From CBDDCQ01 sp965226285 (GTDB taxonomy: Bacteria; Bacteroidota; Bacteroidia; Flavobacteriales; Ichthyobacteriaceae), in assembly GCA_965226285.1 (NCBI GenBank), contig CBDDCQ010000004.1, positions 1 through 64,000 of the forward strand: a stretch of 64,000 bases of DNA. Direction: 5' to 3'. This document shows, one piece after another, positions 15,843-26,200 of the stretch; the first letter of the stretch is position 1, and every line of letters begins with the position of its first letter. The position numbers and the translations under genes were made by a program. A model generated the notes under the pieces. That model saw only the letters and a program-made list of their open reading frames with translations, did no database searches and was not told the DNA's origin.

Positions 15843-16573
15843 ATTGTAATTATATGGAAGATATTTTTAGTGCCTTTTTGATAGCAATTTTATTTTCAAA
15901 TTGTTATAGAGTGTAGTTTCTCATAAAGAAGAATAGGAGATACTTACTTAAAGTACCTACATACTTACCTTTGAACAATTACATAAGGATAAAAATTAAA
16001 GTAAGTACTACACAAATAAAGGTTCAAATCAAGGGTGATAAAACATGATTTACGCTAAAACATTAGATATAGAAGACCCTATCTTTGGCACTGTAGTAGG
16101 TGAAAAACCAAATTTAGGGTTCAATATAAAGAAAGAAATAACATTCAAAATATAAAGGCCAGGGGAAATGGAAGTATGGTTAAAGATTTTCGCCAACCTG
16201 GCTTATTTATGAATAAAAAATAAAAAACCGAATAATTTACATACTATTCATTTTAGAAGGCAAAATGGTGAAATTATTAAAAAATATTTATCTTATGACT
16301 TATTTACTATTCAGGCACTCCATAGATGAAAATGATGGTTCCTATTATATACATACACAAAAACAGTATCATCTCTAGTAGTAATAGTGGCGATAGATCA
16401 AATGCTATAATATCCCTATGTATAAAGAACTAATTCAATTAGTCTTACTCAAAATACAAATAAGATAGTATAGACGACCTTCAAGAATAAATATAATACG
16501 GTTTAAAATTTTAAGTTTAAATAAAAAAAAATTATAACTTGCAAATTTACATTAAATATATTTCTATTAGCTA
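15843..16573 (+). other. 730-bp decayed region between the PEGA paralogues
   Basis: No intact gene. Short open stretches look like decayed coding sequence. ATG at 15854 starts MEDIFSAFLIAILFSNCYRV then stop, resembling a lipoprotein signal. ATG at 16046 starts MIYAKTLDIEDPIFGTVV and stops after 36 codons. A stretch near 16250-16379 (ILEGKMVKLLKNIYLMTYLL) is open for about 40 codons. An imperfect inverted repeat (GCCAGG/CCTGGC) lies at 16158-16202. The most likely reading is one or two dead genes of the same cluster. Confidence 0.45.
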
Positions 16574-18229
16574 ATGAATAAAATACTACTTATATCTTTT
16601 TTACTATTTTTAACAATGGCAAATGCACAGAAAATGTACGTAACAGAGTTCAAAGAGGCAAACTCTATAGAAGCTCGCCTGCATCTTAAAAAGGACAAAA
16701 ACGGTGAAAAGTGTGCGATTATTAAAATAAATTCTGCCTTAGAAGATTTGCGTTTTGACAGTTCGTATGGTATTACTGAAGTAGAATATAAAAACGGAGA
16801 GTACTGGGTATATATATCTCCCGCTGAAGTAAGGATAGAAGTATTTACTAAAGGATATGAAAAATTAAAATACCAATTACCTATTTCTATCAAAGAACTG
16901 ACCACTTATGAAATGATTATACGAGTAGATACTAAAATTGTAAAACGACGAGAAATGGTACTCCCTGGATTTGTAGTAATTAATAGCGTTCCTCAAGGTG
17001 CTACGGTGTATATTAACGGTAAAAACACAAGTATGAAAACTCCTTTTCAAAAGTCACTTTCTATAGGAAAATACCAAATTACACTAAAAAAAGACTTATA
17101 CCAATCTGTTCATACTCAAGTAAAAATAAATCAAGAAGGAGAAACTAAAAAATTAAATCTCAAACTTCTTCCTCTCTTTACCTCACTGGCAATAAATTCT
17201 TCTCCACAAGGAGCTGAGATTATGATAGACTCTAAACCTACAGGTAAAATAACACCTCATACTTTTACTAATATACTCAAAGGTAAGCATACCATAAAGG
17301 TAGAGAAAACTATGTATGAATTCTCAGAAAAGACTATAGATTTACAAAAGCAAGAGGATTTAAATTTCCAACTCAAGCCTCTTTTTGGAACACTCCAAAT
17401 ACAGGTAAATACCGATGCTGATATCTATATAGATAAAGTAAAAGTAGGTACAACTAGCATTTCTAAAAAACTTTTAGAGGGAATGTGTTTTATAGAAATT
17501 AAAAAAGAAGGTTATTTCACTAAGAGTTACAAAGTAGATGTTCTAAGAGGAAAAGAAAAAAGAATCGATGTGAAACTTATCGCCAAAAAAGGTATCTTAA
17601 AAGTTACTTCCATACCCTTTGATGCAGAAGTATATATCAATAATAACTATTTGGGAACCACTCCCTTAATACAAAAACACTCTGTAGGCAAATATGATAT
17701 CAGCATCAGAAAAGAAGGTTATGCTTTTAAAAATTCAAAAATCTTTATAAAAGAAGATAAACAAACTGTATTAGAGGAAAAGCTAGAAAAAAAGATTTGG
17801 TATTCTCCTAGTAGAAAAAGAGTAATTTTAGCATCTGCTATATTACCAGGCTGGGGGAGGTATATCGCCAAAGAAGATAAAAGCATAATGCCTGTAGTCT
17901 TTTATACAGGAGTGTTTGCCGCTGCAGTAGGAGCAACTATCTATACAAAAATAAGTGCTAATAAACATTATACTGATTATAAAAATCATTATAACTATAA
18001 AACCAGCTTCAAGAAAACAATGGAATTATATAAAAAATACGTAGATACTTTAGAGTTATCAAATGGCTTGATGTACGCCTCCATGGGCATATACATACTC
18101 AATTTGTTAGAGGCTTTATTTTTAGAAATAGAACCGCAAAAAATAAGTCGGGATATCACGCTAAGAATAATGCCCATATATAACTTTAATAGTCAAGTAC
18201 CTATGCTATCGTTTAACCTTAAATTCTAA
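16574..18229 (+). CDS. PEGA-repeat surface protein, paralogue
   Basis: A 551-residue protein with the same build as 13902-15842: signal peptide to residue 15 (ANA-QK), shared N-terminal domain (KMYVTEFKEANSIEARLHLK), four PEGA-type repeats (NSVPQGATVYINGKNTS; NSSPQGAEIMIDSKPTG; NTDADIYIDKVKVGT; SIPFDAEVYINNNYLGT) and a C-terminal part with ASAILPGWGRYIAKEDK and two hydrophobic segments. It lacks the Ser-rich linker, which accounts for most of the length difference. It ends 4 bases before the LPP20-like gene, so those two are surely co-transcribed. Role unknown; an envelope scaffold or a secretion-related complex is possible but not shown. Confidence 0.8.
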   Translation: MNKILLISFLLFLTMANAQKMYVTEFKEANSIEARLHLKKDKNGEKCAIIKINSALEDLRFDSSYGITEVEYKNGEYWVYISPAEVRIEVFTKGYEKLKYQLPISIKELTTYEMIIRVDTKIVKRREMVLPGFVVINSVPQGATVYINGKNTSMKTPFQKSLSIGKYQITLKKDLYQSVHTQVKINQEGETKKLNLKLLPLFTSLAINSSPQGAEIMIDSKPTGKITPHTFTNILKGKHTIKVEKTMYEFSEKTIDLQKQEDLNFQLKPLFGTLQIQVNTDADIYIDKVKVGTTSISKKLLEGMCFIEIKKEGYFTKSYKVDVLRGKEKRIDVKLIAKKGILKVTSIPFDAEVYINNNYLGTTPLIQKHSVGKYDISIRKEGYAFKNSKIFIKEDKQTVLEEKLEKKIWYSPSRKRVILASAILPGWGRYIAKEDKSIMPVVFYTGVFAAAVGATIYTKISANKHYTDYKNHYNYKTSFKKTMELYKKYVDTLELSNGLMYASMGIYILNLLEALFLEIEPQKISRDITLRIMPIYNFNSQVPMLSFNLKF

Positions 18230-18233
18230 AAAA

Positions 18234-20057
18234 ATGATAAAACAAAGTTTTTTTATTTTATATTTATTATTATTTTCTATTTTCGCTTTAGCACAATCAG
18301 AATTGGAAATTAAAAAAAGTGGTACTTACCTATACGGAGAAGGTAAAGGTAGAACACTGCGTAAAGCAGATAAGAGTGCCTTACAAGATTTGATAAGCCA
18401 AATATCTGTAACAGTAAGTAGCGATTTTAAAAATATAGTAGAAGATAGTGGAGATAAACTCAAAGAGTATTCTAAATCTGTTATCAATACCTATTCCAGC
18501 ACTTCACTTACCAATGCAAAAAGGCTTGTATTATCACAAGATGAAAGAAGTACTAAAGTACTTAGATATATCCGAAAATCTGATATTCATAAGATATTTG
18601 AACAACGCAAAGAAAAGGTATTATCCTTTATAAAAGCAGCGATACAATCCGAAAAAGAATACAACATAGGAGACGCCATCAAAAACTACTGTTGGGCTCT
18701 AATACTACTCCAAACACACCCTAAACACAACCAAATCAAAGGAGATATAGACCAAAATAAAGGAGTACTCAAAATATTACTTCACAATAAAATAGAAGAG
18801 TTGCTCTCCTCTATAAAATTTAGAATTAGTCATATAGAAGAACTCTCTAATGAGCAAAATGTAACTTTAGAATTTAGGTATAAAGGTAAACTTGTAGGAA
18901 ACCTTGACTTTGTATTTTGGGACGGTAGAGATTGGTCTCCTACCCACTCCGTGAAAGATGGTATAGGTGCTTTTACTTGTTACAAAGACCAAATGATAGA
19001 TAAACTTAAACTCAAAATAAAATATATATACGATAGACAAAGTATATTGGATAAAGAACTCGATAATGCCATCAAACAAACAGAGGATTATCTACCTATA
19101 TTCAATAGAGCTTCTCATACAAGTGCTTTAAGAGTTACGCCTGAGTTAAAAAATCAAACAAATCCTAAGGAAACATTTACTAATGAAAAACCTATCGAAA
19201 CTAAAGCCCTAAAAAATAGTACAGAAATACTGGTAAACGAAGAAGCACTAGAACCTATAAAAGGTATTGTAAAATCATTGGCTCAAAAAAACTCTAAAAC
19301 CATAAATAAATACACTACTGATAGTGGAAAAGAAATGTATAAAAAGTTATTGAAATATGGAAAAGCCAAATATCTCACCCCAAAAAAGGTAACCGCATAT
19401 CCACTGGGAAATCAAACCATTACCCGATCTTTTCCAATGTCTTTTGCATTTCAGCATAACCATAAAAAGTTTGTAGAATCTGTAGTGTTTACCAAGGATA
19501 AAGATAACAAGGTAGATGCAATATCATTTGCATTAAGCGATAGAGCCTACAACGATATTATGGATGCTGATAAAAAATGGAATATCAACCAAAAGAGGCA
19601 ATTAGTAAATTTTATAGAACACTATAAAACTAGCTATGCGCTCAAGCGCTTAAAATACATAGAGAGTATCTTCTCTGAAGATGCGCTTATCATCATAGGA
19701 CACAAACTTAAAAAATATAAAAAAGATGCTTCAGATGACCTGAAGTTTAAAAAAATAGCGTATAAAAAATATACTAAAAAACAATATATATCTAGGCTCA
19801 AACACTTATTCAATCAAAAAGAATATGTAAATATACAGTTTGGCAAAACTAATTATAAAATGAGTAAAATCAAGGGAGTATATGGTGTAAGCATAGAACA
19901 AAACTATTACTCCAATAACTATTTTGATAAAGGATATTTGTTTCTGGTAGTAGATTTAAGAAATTACACTAAACCTAAAATACATGTGCGTACTTGGCAA
20001 GAAAAACCAAATTTAGACTCTCGAATAAATCCATTTAAATTATCTGACTTTTTTTGA
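18234..20057 (+). CDS. LPP20-like exported protein
   Basis: A 607-residue protein with a signal peptide (MIKQSFFILYLLLFSIFALAQ) and an LPP20-like N-terminal domain: GEGKGRTLRKADKSALQDLI, then a helical stretch to about residue 180. The centre (about 195-280) is beta-rich (VTLEFRYKGKLVGNLDFVFW), followed by a linker (300-370). The C-terminal part contains YPLGNQTITRSFPMSFAFQH and looks like a further ligand-binding or protease-like fold, which I do not recognise. LPP20/FlgT-like domains occur in outer-membrane and periplasmic proteins often encoded beside PEGA or CsgG-like partners. Its 4-base spacing from the PEGA paralogue suggests a joint function. Confidence 0.7.
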   Translation: MIKQSFFILYLLLFSIFALAQSELEIKKSGTYLYGEGKGRTLRKADKSALQDLISQISVTVSSDFKNIVEDSGDKLKEYSKSVINTYSSTSLTNAKRLVLSQDERSTKVLRYIRKSDIHKIFEQRKEKVLSFIKAAIQSEKEYNIGDAIKNYCWALILLQTHPKHNQIKGDIDQNKGVLKILLHNKIEELLSSIKFRISHIEELSNEQNVTLEFRYKGKLVGNLDFVFWDGRDWSPTHSVKDGIGAFTCYKDQMIDKLKLKIKYIYDRQSILDKELDNAIKQTEDYLPIFNRASHTSALRVTPELKNQTNPKETFTNEKPIETKALKNSTEILVNEEALEPIKGIVKSLAQKNSKTINKYTTDSGKEMYKKLLKYGKAKYLTPKKVTAYPLGNQTITRSFPMSFAFQHNHKKFVESVVFTKDKDNKVDAISFALSDRAYNDIMDADKKWNINQKRQLVNFIEHYKTSYALKRLKYIESIFSEDALIIIGHKLKKYKKDASDDLKFKKIAYKKYTKKQYISRLKHLFNQKEYVNIQFGKTNYKMSKIKGVYGVSIEQNYYSNNYFDKGYLFLVVDLRNYTKPKIHVRTWQEKPNLDSRINPFKLSDFF

Positions 20058-20092
20058 TAAATTTGCTTCTTTGATAAGCATTAATTTTCTAT

Positions 20093-20287
20093 ATGGAAAG
20101 ATACCTAAAATTTATAGAATATATATGGCTAATAGTAGCAGCTATATCATTTTTTGAAATATTCAATTTATGGAGTACTGACACAACTAGAGCATCATTC
20201 TTTATCATCTCCTTTGTAGTAGCAGTTGCAATGTTCTTACTAAGGCGAAAACAACGAATAGTTAGAGAAAAAAGGAGGCAGAGTTAA
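20093..20287 (+). CDS. Small two-helix membrane protein
   Basis: 64 residues with hydrophobic segments at about 10-24 (IWLIVAAISFFEIF) and 36-48 (FFIISFVVAVAMFLL), then a basic tail RRKQRIVREKRRQS. Its stop shares a base with the start of the CNNM/CBS gene (TAATG junction at 20285-20289), so the two are translationally coupled. I recall small proteins like this ahead of the same transporter in other Bacteroidota, but give no function. Confidence 0.75.
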   Translation: MERYLKFIEYIWLIVAAISFFEIFNLWSTDTTRASFFIISFVVAVAMFLLRRKQRIVREKRRQS

Positions 20288-21564
20288 TGGACTATTCCTC
20301 GACAATCATTATATTAGGTTCACTCCTATTCTCTGCATTTTTTTCAGGAATGGAGATGGCTTTTATAGCTTCAAACCGTCTTAAACTGGAATTAGACAGT
20401 AACAAAGGCGGTTTCCTTTCTAAAATATTATCCAGTTTTACTAAAAAATCTGACGAGTTTATTGTTACCATGCTTTTAGGTAATAACATTGCTTTAGTTT
20501 TTTATGGAGTATATATGGGCAAATTCGTTATTGAGTTACTCTTTCCATATTATATAGACAAGTTAGATTTACCTATATGGATACTTTTGGTTCAAACGCT
20601 TATATCTACTTTAATTATACTCATAACAGCAGAATTTTTCCCAAAAGTTATATTCAAAGTATATTCAAATGAACTATTAAAATTATTTGTCGTTCCTGCA
20701 TACTTATTTTACAAAGTATTTTCAGTGCTTAAAATTACAACCTTTGTTGCATGGATATCCAACATTATTTTAAAAGTATTATTTAAGCTTCCCGTACCCA
20801 AAGATAAAAAAGTTTTCAAAATGATAGATTTTGGAAATTACATCAATGAACAAATAGGTAATATACCTGAAAATAAACTAGATATAGAATTTCAAATTCT
20901 TAAAAAAGCATTGGTATTTTCTGATATTAAAGTAAGAGAGTGTATGATCCCTCGTACTGAAATAAAAGCCATAGACTATAAGAATACCATAGAAGAACTC
21001 AAAGAACTTTTCATAGAAACGGGATACTCTAGAATACCTCTATTCAAGGGAGATATAGACCATACTATAGGATATGTACATTCCTTTGAACTATTCAAAA
21101 ACCCTAAAACTATCAAAGAAATATTACTACCAATAAAAATGATTCCAGAAACGATGCTCGTAAAAGATCTACTGAATAAATTTACAAGAAAAAGAACAAG
21201 TATAGCTATAGTATTAGATGAATATGGAGGCACTTCAGGATTAATTACTTTAGAAGATATTGTAGAAGAATTATTTGGAGATATAGAAGACGAGCACGAC
21301 AAAGATAAAATTACCAATAAAAAGATAGCAAATGACACTTTTCTTTTTTCAGGAAAAACAGAAGTAAAACAAGCTAACCAAATATATAAATTGGAATTAC
21401 CTACAGCAGAAGAATACGATACCATAGCAGGTTTGATACTCCATTTCAATCAAAACATTCCTAATCAAAATGAAGAAATCATTATAAATAAAAAATATAA
21501 ATTCAAAATTATAAGTGTATCAGACACTAGAATAGAGGAGTTGGAGCTCAATGTAATAAATTAA
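20287..21564 (+). CDS. CNNM/CBS/CorC-type membrane protein (HlyC/CorC family, GldE-like)
   Basis: A 425-residue protein with an N-terminal CNNM transmembrane domain (residues 1-180; SAFFSGMEMAFIASNRLKLE, LLGNNIALVFYG, TAEFFPKVIF). Two CBS domains follow at about 205-330 (VRECMIPRTEIKAID, RTSIAIVLDEYGGTSGLIT, EDIVEELFGDIEDEHD), then a CorC/HlyC domain (YDTIAGLILHFNQNIP). The family is linked to Mg2+/Co2+ efflux and to gliding-motility component GldE in Flavobacteriia. I cannot separate GldE from a general transporter here because no other gld gene is present. A hairpin terminator follows at 21664-21682. Confidence 0.85.
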   Translation: MDYSSTIIILGSLLFSAFFSGMEMAFIASNRLKLELDSNKGGFLSKILSSFTKKSDEFIVTMLLGNNIALVFYGVYMGKFVIELLFPYYIDKLDLPIWILLVQTLISTLIILITAEFFPKVIFKVYSNELLKLFVVPAYLFYKVFSVLKITTFVAWISNIILKVLFKLPVPKDKKVFKMIDFGNYINEQIGNIPENKLDIEFQILKKALVFSDIKVRECMIPRTEIKAIDYKNTIEELKELFIETGYSRIPLFKGDIDHTIGYVHSFELFKNPKTIKEILLPIKMIPETMLVKDLLNKFTRKRTSIAIVLDEYGGTSGLITLEDIVEELFGDIEDEHDKDKITNKKIANDTFLFSGKTEVKQANQIYKLELPTAEEYDTIAGLILHFNQNIPNQNEEIIINKKYKFKIISVSDTRIEELELNVIN

Positions 21565-21663
21565 TTTGATGAAAATAAACTGATTATCATTGATTTATAA
21601 CTATTATTCTTTGCAGTAATTCTATGTAAAATAAGCCCCTACGGGCAATAAAACACCTAAAAT

Positions 21664-21682
21664 AAAATGGACATTCCATTTT
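21664..21682. terminator. Bidirectional hairpin terminator between convergent genes
   Basis: AAAATGGA, loop CAT, TCCATTTT: a perfect 8-bp stem with A and T ends, midway between the CNNM gene (+) and queG (-). A smaller GCCC/GGGC hairpin lies just before it near 21632. Confidence 0.7.
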
Positions 21683-21709
21683 GCCAATTATACTATTGAT
21701 TTAATAAGA

Positions 21710-22651
21710 TTATGATTCTTCGAGGGGAGTTACAAAATCTATATTGCGTTTGAGCCCTAAAAACTTAGTGCGTTTTACAGCAGATTTTTTAAATAGTTCT
21801 CGGTAAACTTTCTCTGTAATTTCTATCCAATCTCTATCAGTCATATCAAATATTATAGGATTTGGATCAAACCTTTGTTCGTTATGAGGTTGGGCAAACT
21901 TATTCCAAGGGCACACATCCTGACATACATCACAGCCAAAAGCCCATCCATCAAACTTATCTTTCATTTCTTTAGGTATAGCCTCTTTTAATTCTATGGT
22001 AAAATATGAAATACATTTACTGCCATTGACTACTTTAGGCTCTTCAATAGCTCCCGTAGGGCAAGCATCAATACATTGCGTACAAGAACCACAGGCATCC
22101 TTTATCGTAATATGGTCATACTCGCATTCTAAATCTATGATGAGTTCCGCTATAAAATAAAAAGACCCTACCTTTTTAGTGAGTAAGTTACTATTTTTAC
22201 CTATCCATCCCAATCCACTTTTCTTTGCCCATGCTCTATCCATTACTGGTGCAGAATCTACAAATATCCTCCCATTTACATCTCCTATGTTATTTTGAAT
22301 AAAATACATCAATTCTTTGAGTTTATCTTTAATTACGAAATGATAATCCTCTCCATAAGCATATTTTGATATTTTAATGTTTTGGTTAGTATCTAACTTT
22401 TTTTTGGGGAAATAATTGTACAACAACGATACTACTGATTTGGCACCATCCACTAATAAGGTAGGGTCGAGTCTCTTATCAAAGTAGTTTTCCATATATT
22501 GCATACTACCATGCATCCTAGAATTGAGCCATTTTTCAAATCGGGGTGCTTCTTCTTCTAAGAATTCAGCTTTGGATATTCCACAAGAGATAAAGCCCAG
22601 TCGATTAGCTTCTTCTTTTATCATACGTGTATATACTTCTTTATCAAGCAT
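21710..22651 (-). CDS. queG: Epoxyqueuosine reductase QueG
   Basis: A 313-residue iron-sulphur enzyme that reduces epoxyqueuosine to queuosine in tRNA, using cobalamin and two 4Fe-4S clusters. Both cluster motifs are visible: CGSCTQCIDACPTGAI and CDVCQDVCPWNKF, plus FVDSAPVMDRAWAKKSGLGW, which is the conserved substrate/cobalamin region. Length is normal for the family. It ends the minus-strand run after metX-thrA and idi, 26 bases downstream of idi, so it is likely the last gene of that operon. Confidence 0.95.
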   Translation of the reverse strand: MLDKEVYTRMIKEEANRLGFISCGISKAEFLEEEAPRFEKWLNSRMHGSMQYMENYFDKRLDPTLLVDGAKSVVSLLYNYFPKKKLDTNQNIKISKYAYGEDYHFVIKDKLKELMYFIQNNIGDVNGRIFVDSAPVMDRAWAKKSGLGWIGKNSNLLTKKVGSFYFIAELIIDLECEYDHITIKDACGSCTQCIDACPTGAIEEPKVVNGSKCISYFTIELKEAIPKEMKDKFDGWAFGCDVCQDVCPWNKFAQPHNEQRFDPNPIIFDMTDRDWIEITEKVYRELFKKSAVKRTKFLGLKRNIDFVTPLEES

Positions 22652-22677
22652 AAGAGCAACTGTAATTATTTCATAGA

Positions 22678-23220
22678 TTATCTATAACTCATAATATTTT
22701 TTTGAACAAAAAAATCGGAAAATTTTTCAAATATAATCTTAAACCATATAGTATAATCTTGTGGCTTAGAAGCTATATCTGCTTTAAGTTGAGATATATT
22801 TATCCATTTCCAATCGTTTACTTCATTTGAATTTATCTTTGGAGAAGCATTATAATATCCTATCATTACATAGTCATACTCGTGTTCTGAGAGTCCATTT
22901 TCAAAATCAGATTGATATATAAATGAAAATATCTCCGTAAGTTTGCATTCAATACCCATTTCTTCTTTTAACCTTCTATTACCTGCTTCTATATTTGATT
23001 CTCCAAGCCTTTGATGAGAGCAACAAGTATTCGTCCATAAATTAGGAGAGTGATATTTATCGCTGGCTCTTTTTTGTAGCATTAATTCTCCCTTATCATT
23101 TATGATAAATACTGAAAATGCCCTGTGTAAAAGTCCTTTTTGGTGAGCCTCTATTTTTTCCATTACCCCTAATAAGCTGTCATTTTTATCTACTAACAGG
23201 ACTTTTTCTTGTGCCATCAT
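22678..23220 (-). CDS. idi: Isopentenyl-diphosphate delta-isomerase, type 1
   Basis: A 180-residue Nudix-fold enzyme that interconverts isopentenyl and dimethylallyl diphosphate in isoprenoid synthesis. TNTCCSHQR holds the catalytic Cys and a metal-ligand His, and SEHEYDYVMIGYY holds the catalytic Glu; LLHRAFSVFIIN and RRLKEEMGIE match the Nudix-like core. The start MMAQ overlaps the end of the metX-thrA gene by 4 bases, so translation is coupled. The amino-acid/isoprenoid pairing is odd functionally but operon layout supports co-expression. Confidence 0.93.
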   Translation of the reverse strand: MMAQEKVLLVDKNDSLLGVMEKIEAHQKGLLHRAFSVFIINDKGELMLQKRASDKYHSPNLWTNTCCSHQRLGESNIEAGNRRLKEEMGIECKLTEIFSFIYQSDFENGLSEHEYDYVMIGYYNASPKINSNEVNDWKWINISQLKADIASKPQDYTIWFKIIFEKFSDFFVQKNIMSYR

Positions 23221-26200
23221 CCCAATTTTAGAATATCACCATATACTCCTCTTGCCGTTACCTGAGCACCTGCTCCAGCACCTTGTATGATAAGAGGGTT
23301 GTCTCCATAACTCTCTGTATAAATCTCAAAGATAGAGTCAGAACCTTTGATTTGCCCCAAAGAAGAAGCTATAGATACAGCGATTAGTTTTACCACAAGT
23401 CGTCCGGATATATCTAATTCACCTACATATCTAAGAACTTTATCTTTACCTATCTGTTTTTTTTTCATTTCATAATAAGCGTTTAAAACCTCTTTTTGAC
23501 CATTGAATTCTTCCAATGATAGAGGTTCTAATTCTTTGGGTATTAGGCTCTCAATTTTTATATCTTGAAACTCTAATTTTAAGTCTAATTCCCTCGCTAA
23601 GATAAGTAATTTTCTAGCTACATCATTACCTGATAAGTCTTCTCTAGGATCAGGTTCTGTAAGCCCTCCTTCTAAAGCTACATTCAATATCTCAAAAAAA
23701 GATTGGTTTGATATTGAAAAAGTATTGAATATATAACTCAATGAACCTGAAAACACACCTACTATTCTCTGAATTTTGTCTCCTGAATGATGTAACTGTT
23801 TAATCGTATCTACTAAGGGTAGTCCTGCACCCACATTGGTTTCATACAAAAACCTTTTTCCTTTAAGGGTAAGTAAATCTCTTATTTGAGTGTAAAAATC
23901 ATAAGATATAGTATTCGCTATTTTATTAGCAGATACAATATCAAACCCTCGCTCTATAAAAAAGGAATAATTCTTTACAAATTCTTTACTAGCAGTAGTA
24001 TCTACTAAGATGAGGTTTTCCAAATGGTTTTCGTAGGCATAGGTATATAAATCTTGTGCCGAGTAATCATTTAGATTAGAGTTTTCCAATTTCTCTCTCC
24101 AATTATTACTGATACCATTAGCTTTCAATAGTAGTTTGTTCGATGAAGCGATGGCAAATATATTTAGATTTAAACTTCTGTGTTTAAGCACTTTTTGTTT
24201 GTTAGATATAATTTGCTCTATAAGTGTACCTCCTACATTTCCTTTTCCAAATATTGCCAAATTGAGTTTTTTATTGGCACCAAATATTTGGCTATGGATT
24301 ACATTTAAAGATTTAATAAGATCATTTTTATTGACTACCAGTGATACATGTTCTCCATTTATTGTATTGGTAATAAGATATGGTTTTATTTCGTTTCGGA
24401 TAAGTGCACCGTAAGATTTATGTAAGAAATTCAGATGATTTCCAATAGCAGATATAATCGCTACATTTTTATTGGTTTTGATATGGTTAATATCTAAATT
24501 TTCCATTTCATTTTTAAATTCTTTCTCTAGAGTAGTTTTAGCTTTATCAGCATCTTCTATATTTACAATAAAGCCTATACCTCTTTCAGAAGAAGCTTGA
24601 GATACAATCCGTACACTTATATTTTCGTTGCTAAGGGCATTAAATATTCGAGCATCTATACCTATTTTGCCAAGTAACCCTCTACCTTCTAAGGATATAA
24701 GAGCTACATCTTTAATGGTAGATAGGGCTTTGATACCCTTGCCAGTACCTTCATTATCTATAAGGGTTCCTTCATCTTCAGGAGCATAGGTATTTAAAAT
24801 TCTTATAGGTATCTTTTTTTCTATCAACGGAATAATCGTTTTAGCGTGTAAAATATTAGCTCCAAAGTTTGCCAATTCATTAGCTTCTTTGAATGATAGG
24901 TTTTTAATTTTAATGGCATCGCTTACTATATTGGGATCTGCCGTATATATGCCACTTACATGCGTCCAGTTTTGGAGTTCTTCTGCATTGAGGTAATTGG
25001 CAAACAAGGCAGCAGAATAATTACTGCCATTACGTCCTAATGTAGTAGTTTGTCCCTCTATATTGGAAGCTATAAACCCTGTAACTACTTGTATCGTGTC
25101 TTTTTCCCAAGAACTAAAATATTCTTTTACATTTTCTTCGGATATACTATTGAGAATTTGTGCATTGCCAAAATGGTTATCTGTTTTCAATAATTTTCGA
25201 GAGTCATTAAACTCACATTTAAGTCCTCTATTTTTGAGCAAATAAATAACCGTTTTACAAGATAGGATTTCTCCAAAAGATAAGAATTCATCTTTTATTT
25301 TAAGACTATACTCTCCCAGTAATTTTACACCATCGAGGATTTTTCTCATATATTCAAAATCTTCCGAAAAATCTAAATCTTTACATATTTGGTTTTGGTA
25401 ATCACATAGCTTTTTAAAATCCTCATCAAAATTTTTACCTTGGGTGGCTTTATCTAAAAGTATTTCTAACTGATCTGTAGAACTTCCCCTAGCTGATAGA
25501 ACTAATATCACTTTCGTTTGGTCATAAGTTCGCTCAATTATATCCAAAACATTATCTATCCCTTTGTTTGCTAATGATTTACCACCAAATTTTAATACTT
25601 TCATTTTATTTTTCTTGGATATAAAAATTGGTTTTAAAATTTCACTTAGTTGCTTATTTTCTATTAAGAATGCATCATGCCCGTGTACGGATTTTATTTC
25701 TTTGTATGTGATATTGATACCGTTTTTAGACAATTTATCTACTAATTCTTTATTCTCAAATGCAGGAAAGAACCAATCTGTATCAACGCCTATAACTACA
25801 ATTTCAGATTTGATTTTACTTACTATAAGGTATATTTCACCTCTGTCTTGCTCTAGGTTCATACTGCTGAGCAAATGCGTCATAGTTTGATAAGACTCCT
25901 TTAGAAAACGCTTCTGTAGTTTTTCTCCATGGTGTATCAAATAGGATTCTACATTAAACTGTTTTTGTCTCTCATCTATAGAGCGTTCGAATTTCTGTTT
26001 GAAAGACTCTGGTGAACGGTAAAAAAGCATTGCCATCATTCGGGCATCATGCAAGGGGTTCATAGAGTTATTTAAGATTTGTTGTTGCACTTTATTGTGT
26101 CCTATAATCCAATCGGAAGCTTTATAATCAGTAGCAATAGGAATCAAATATTTTGCCAAATCAGGATATAAATAAGCCATTTCCCAAGCAATACCTCCTC

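Noticed and set aside
16158..16202. GCCAGG/CCTGGC inverted repeat as a terminator
   Set aside because: The loop is about 30 bases and the stem short; it lies in the middle of a decayed region, so chance is as likely.
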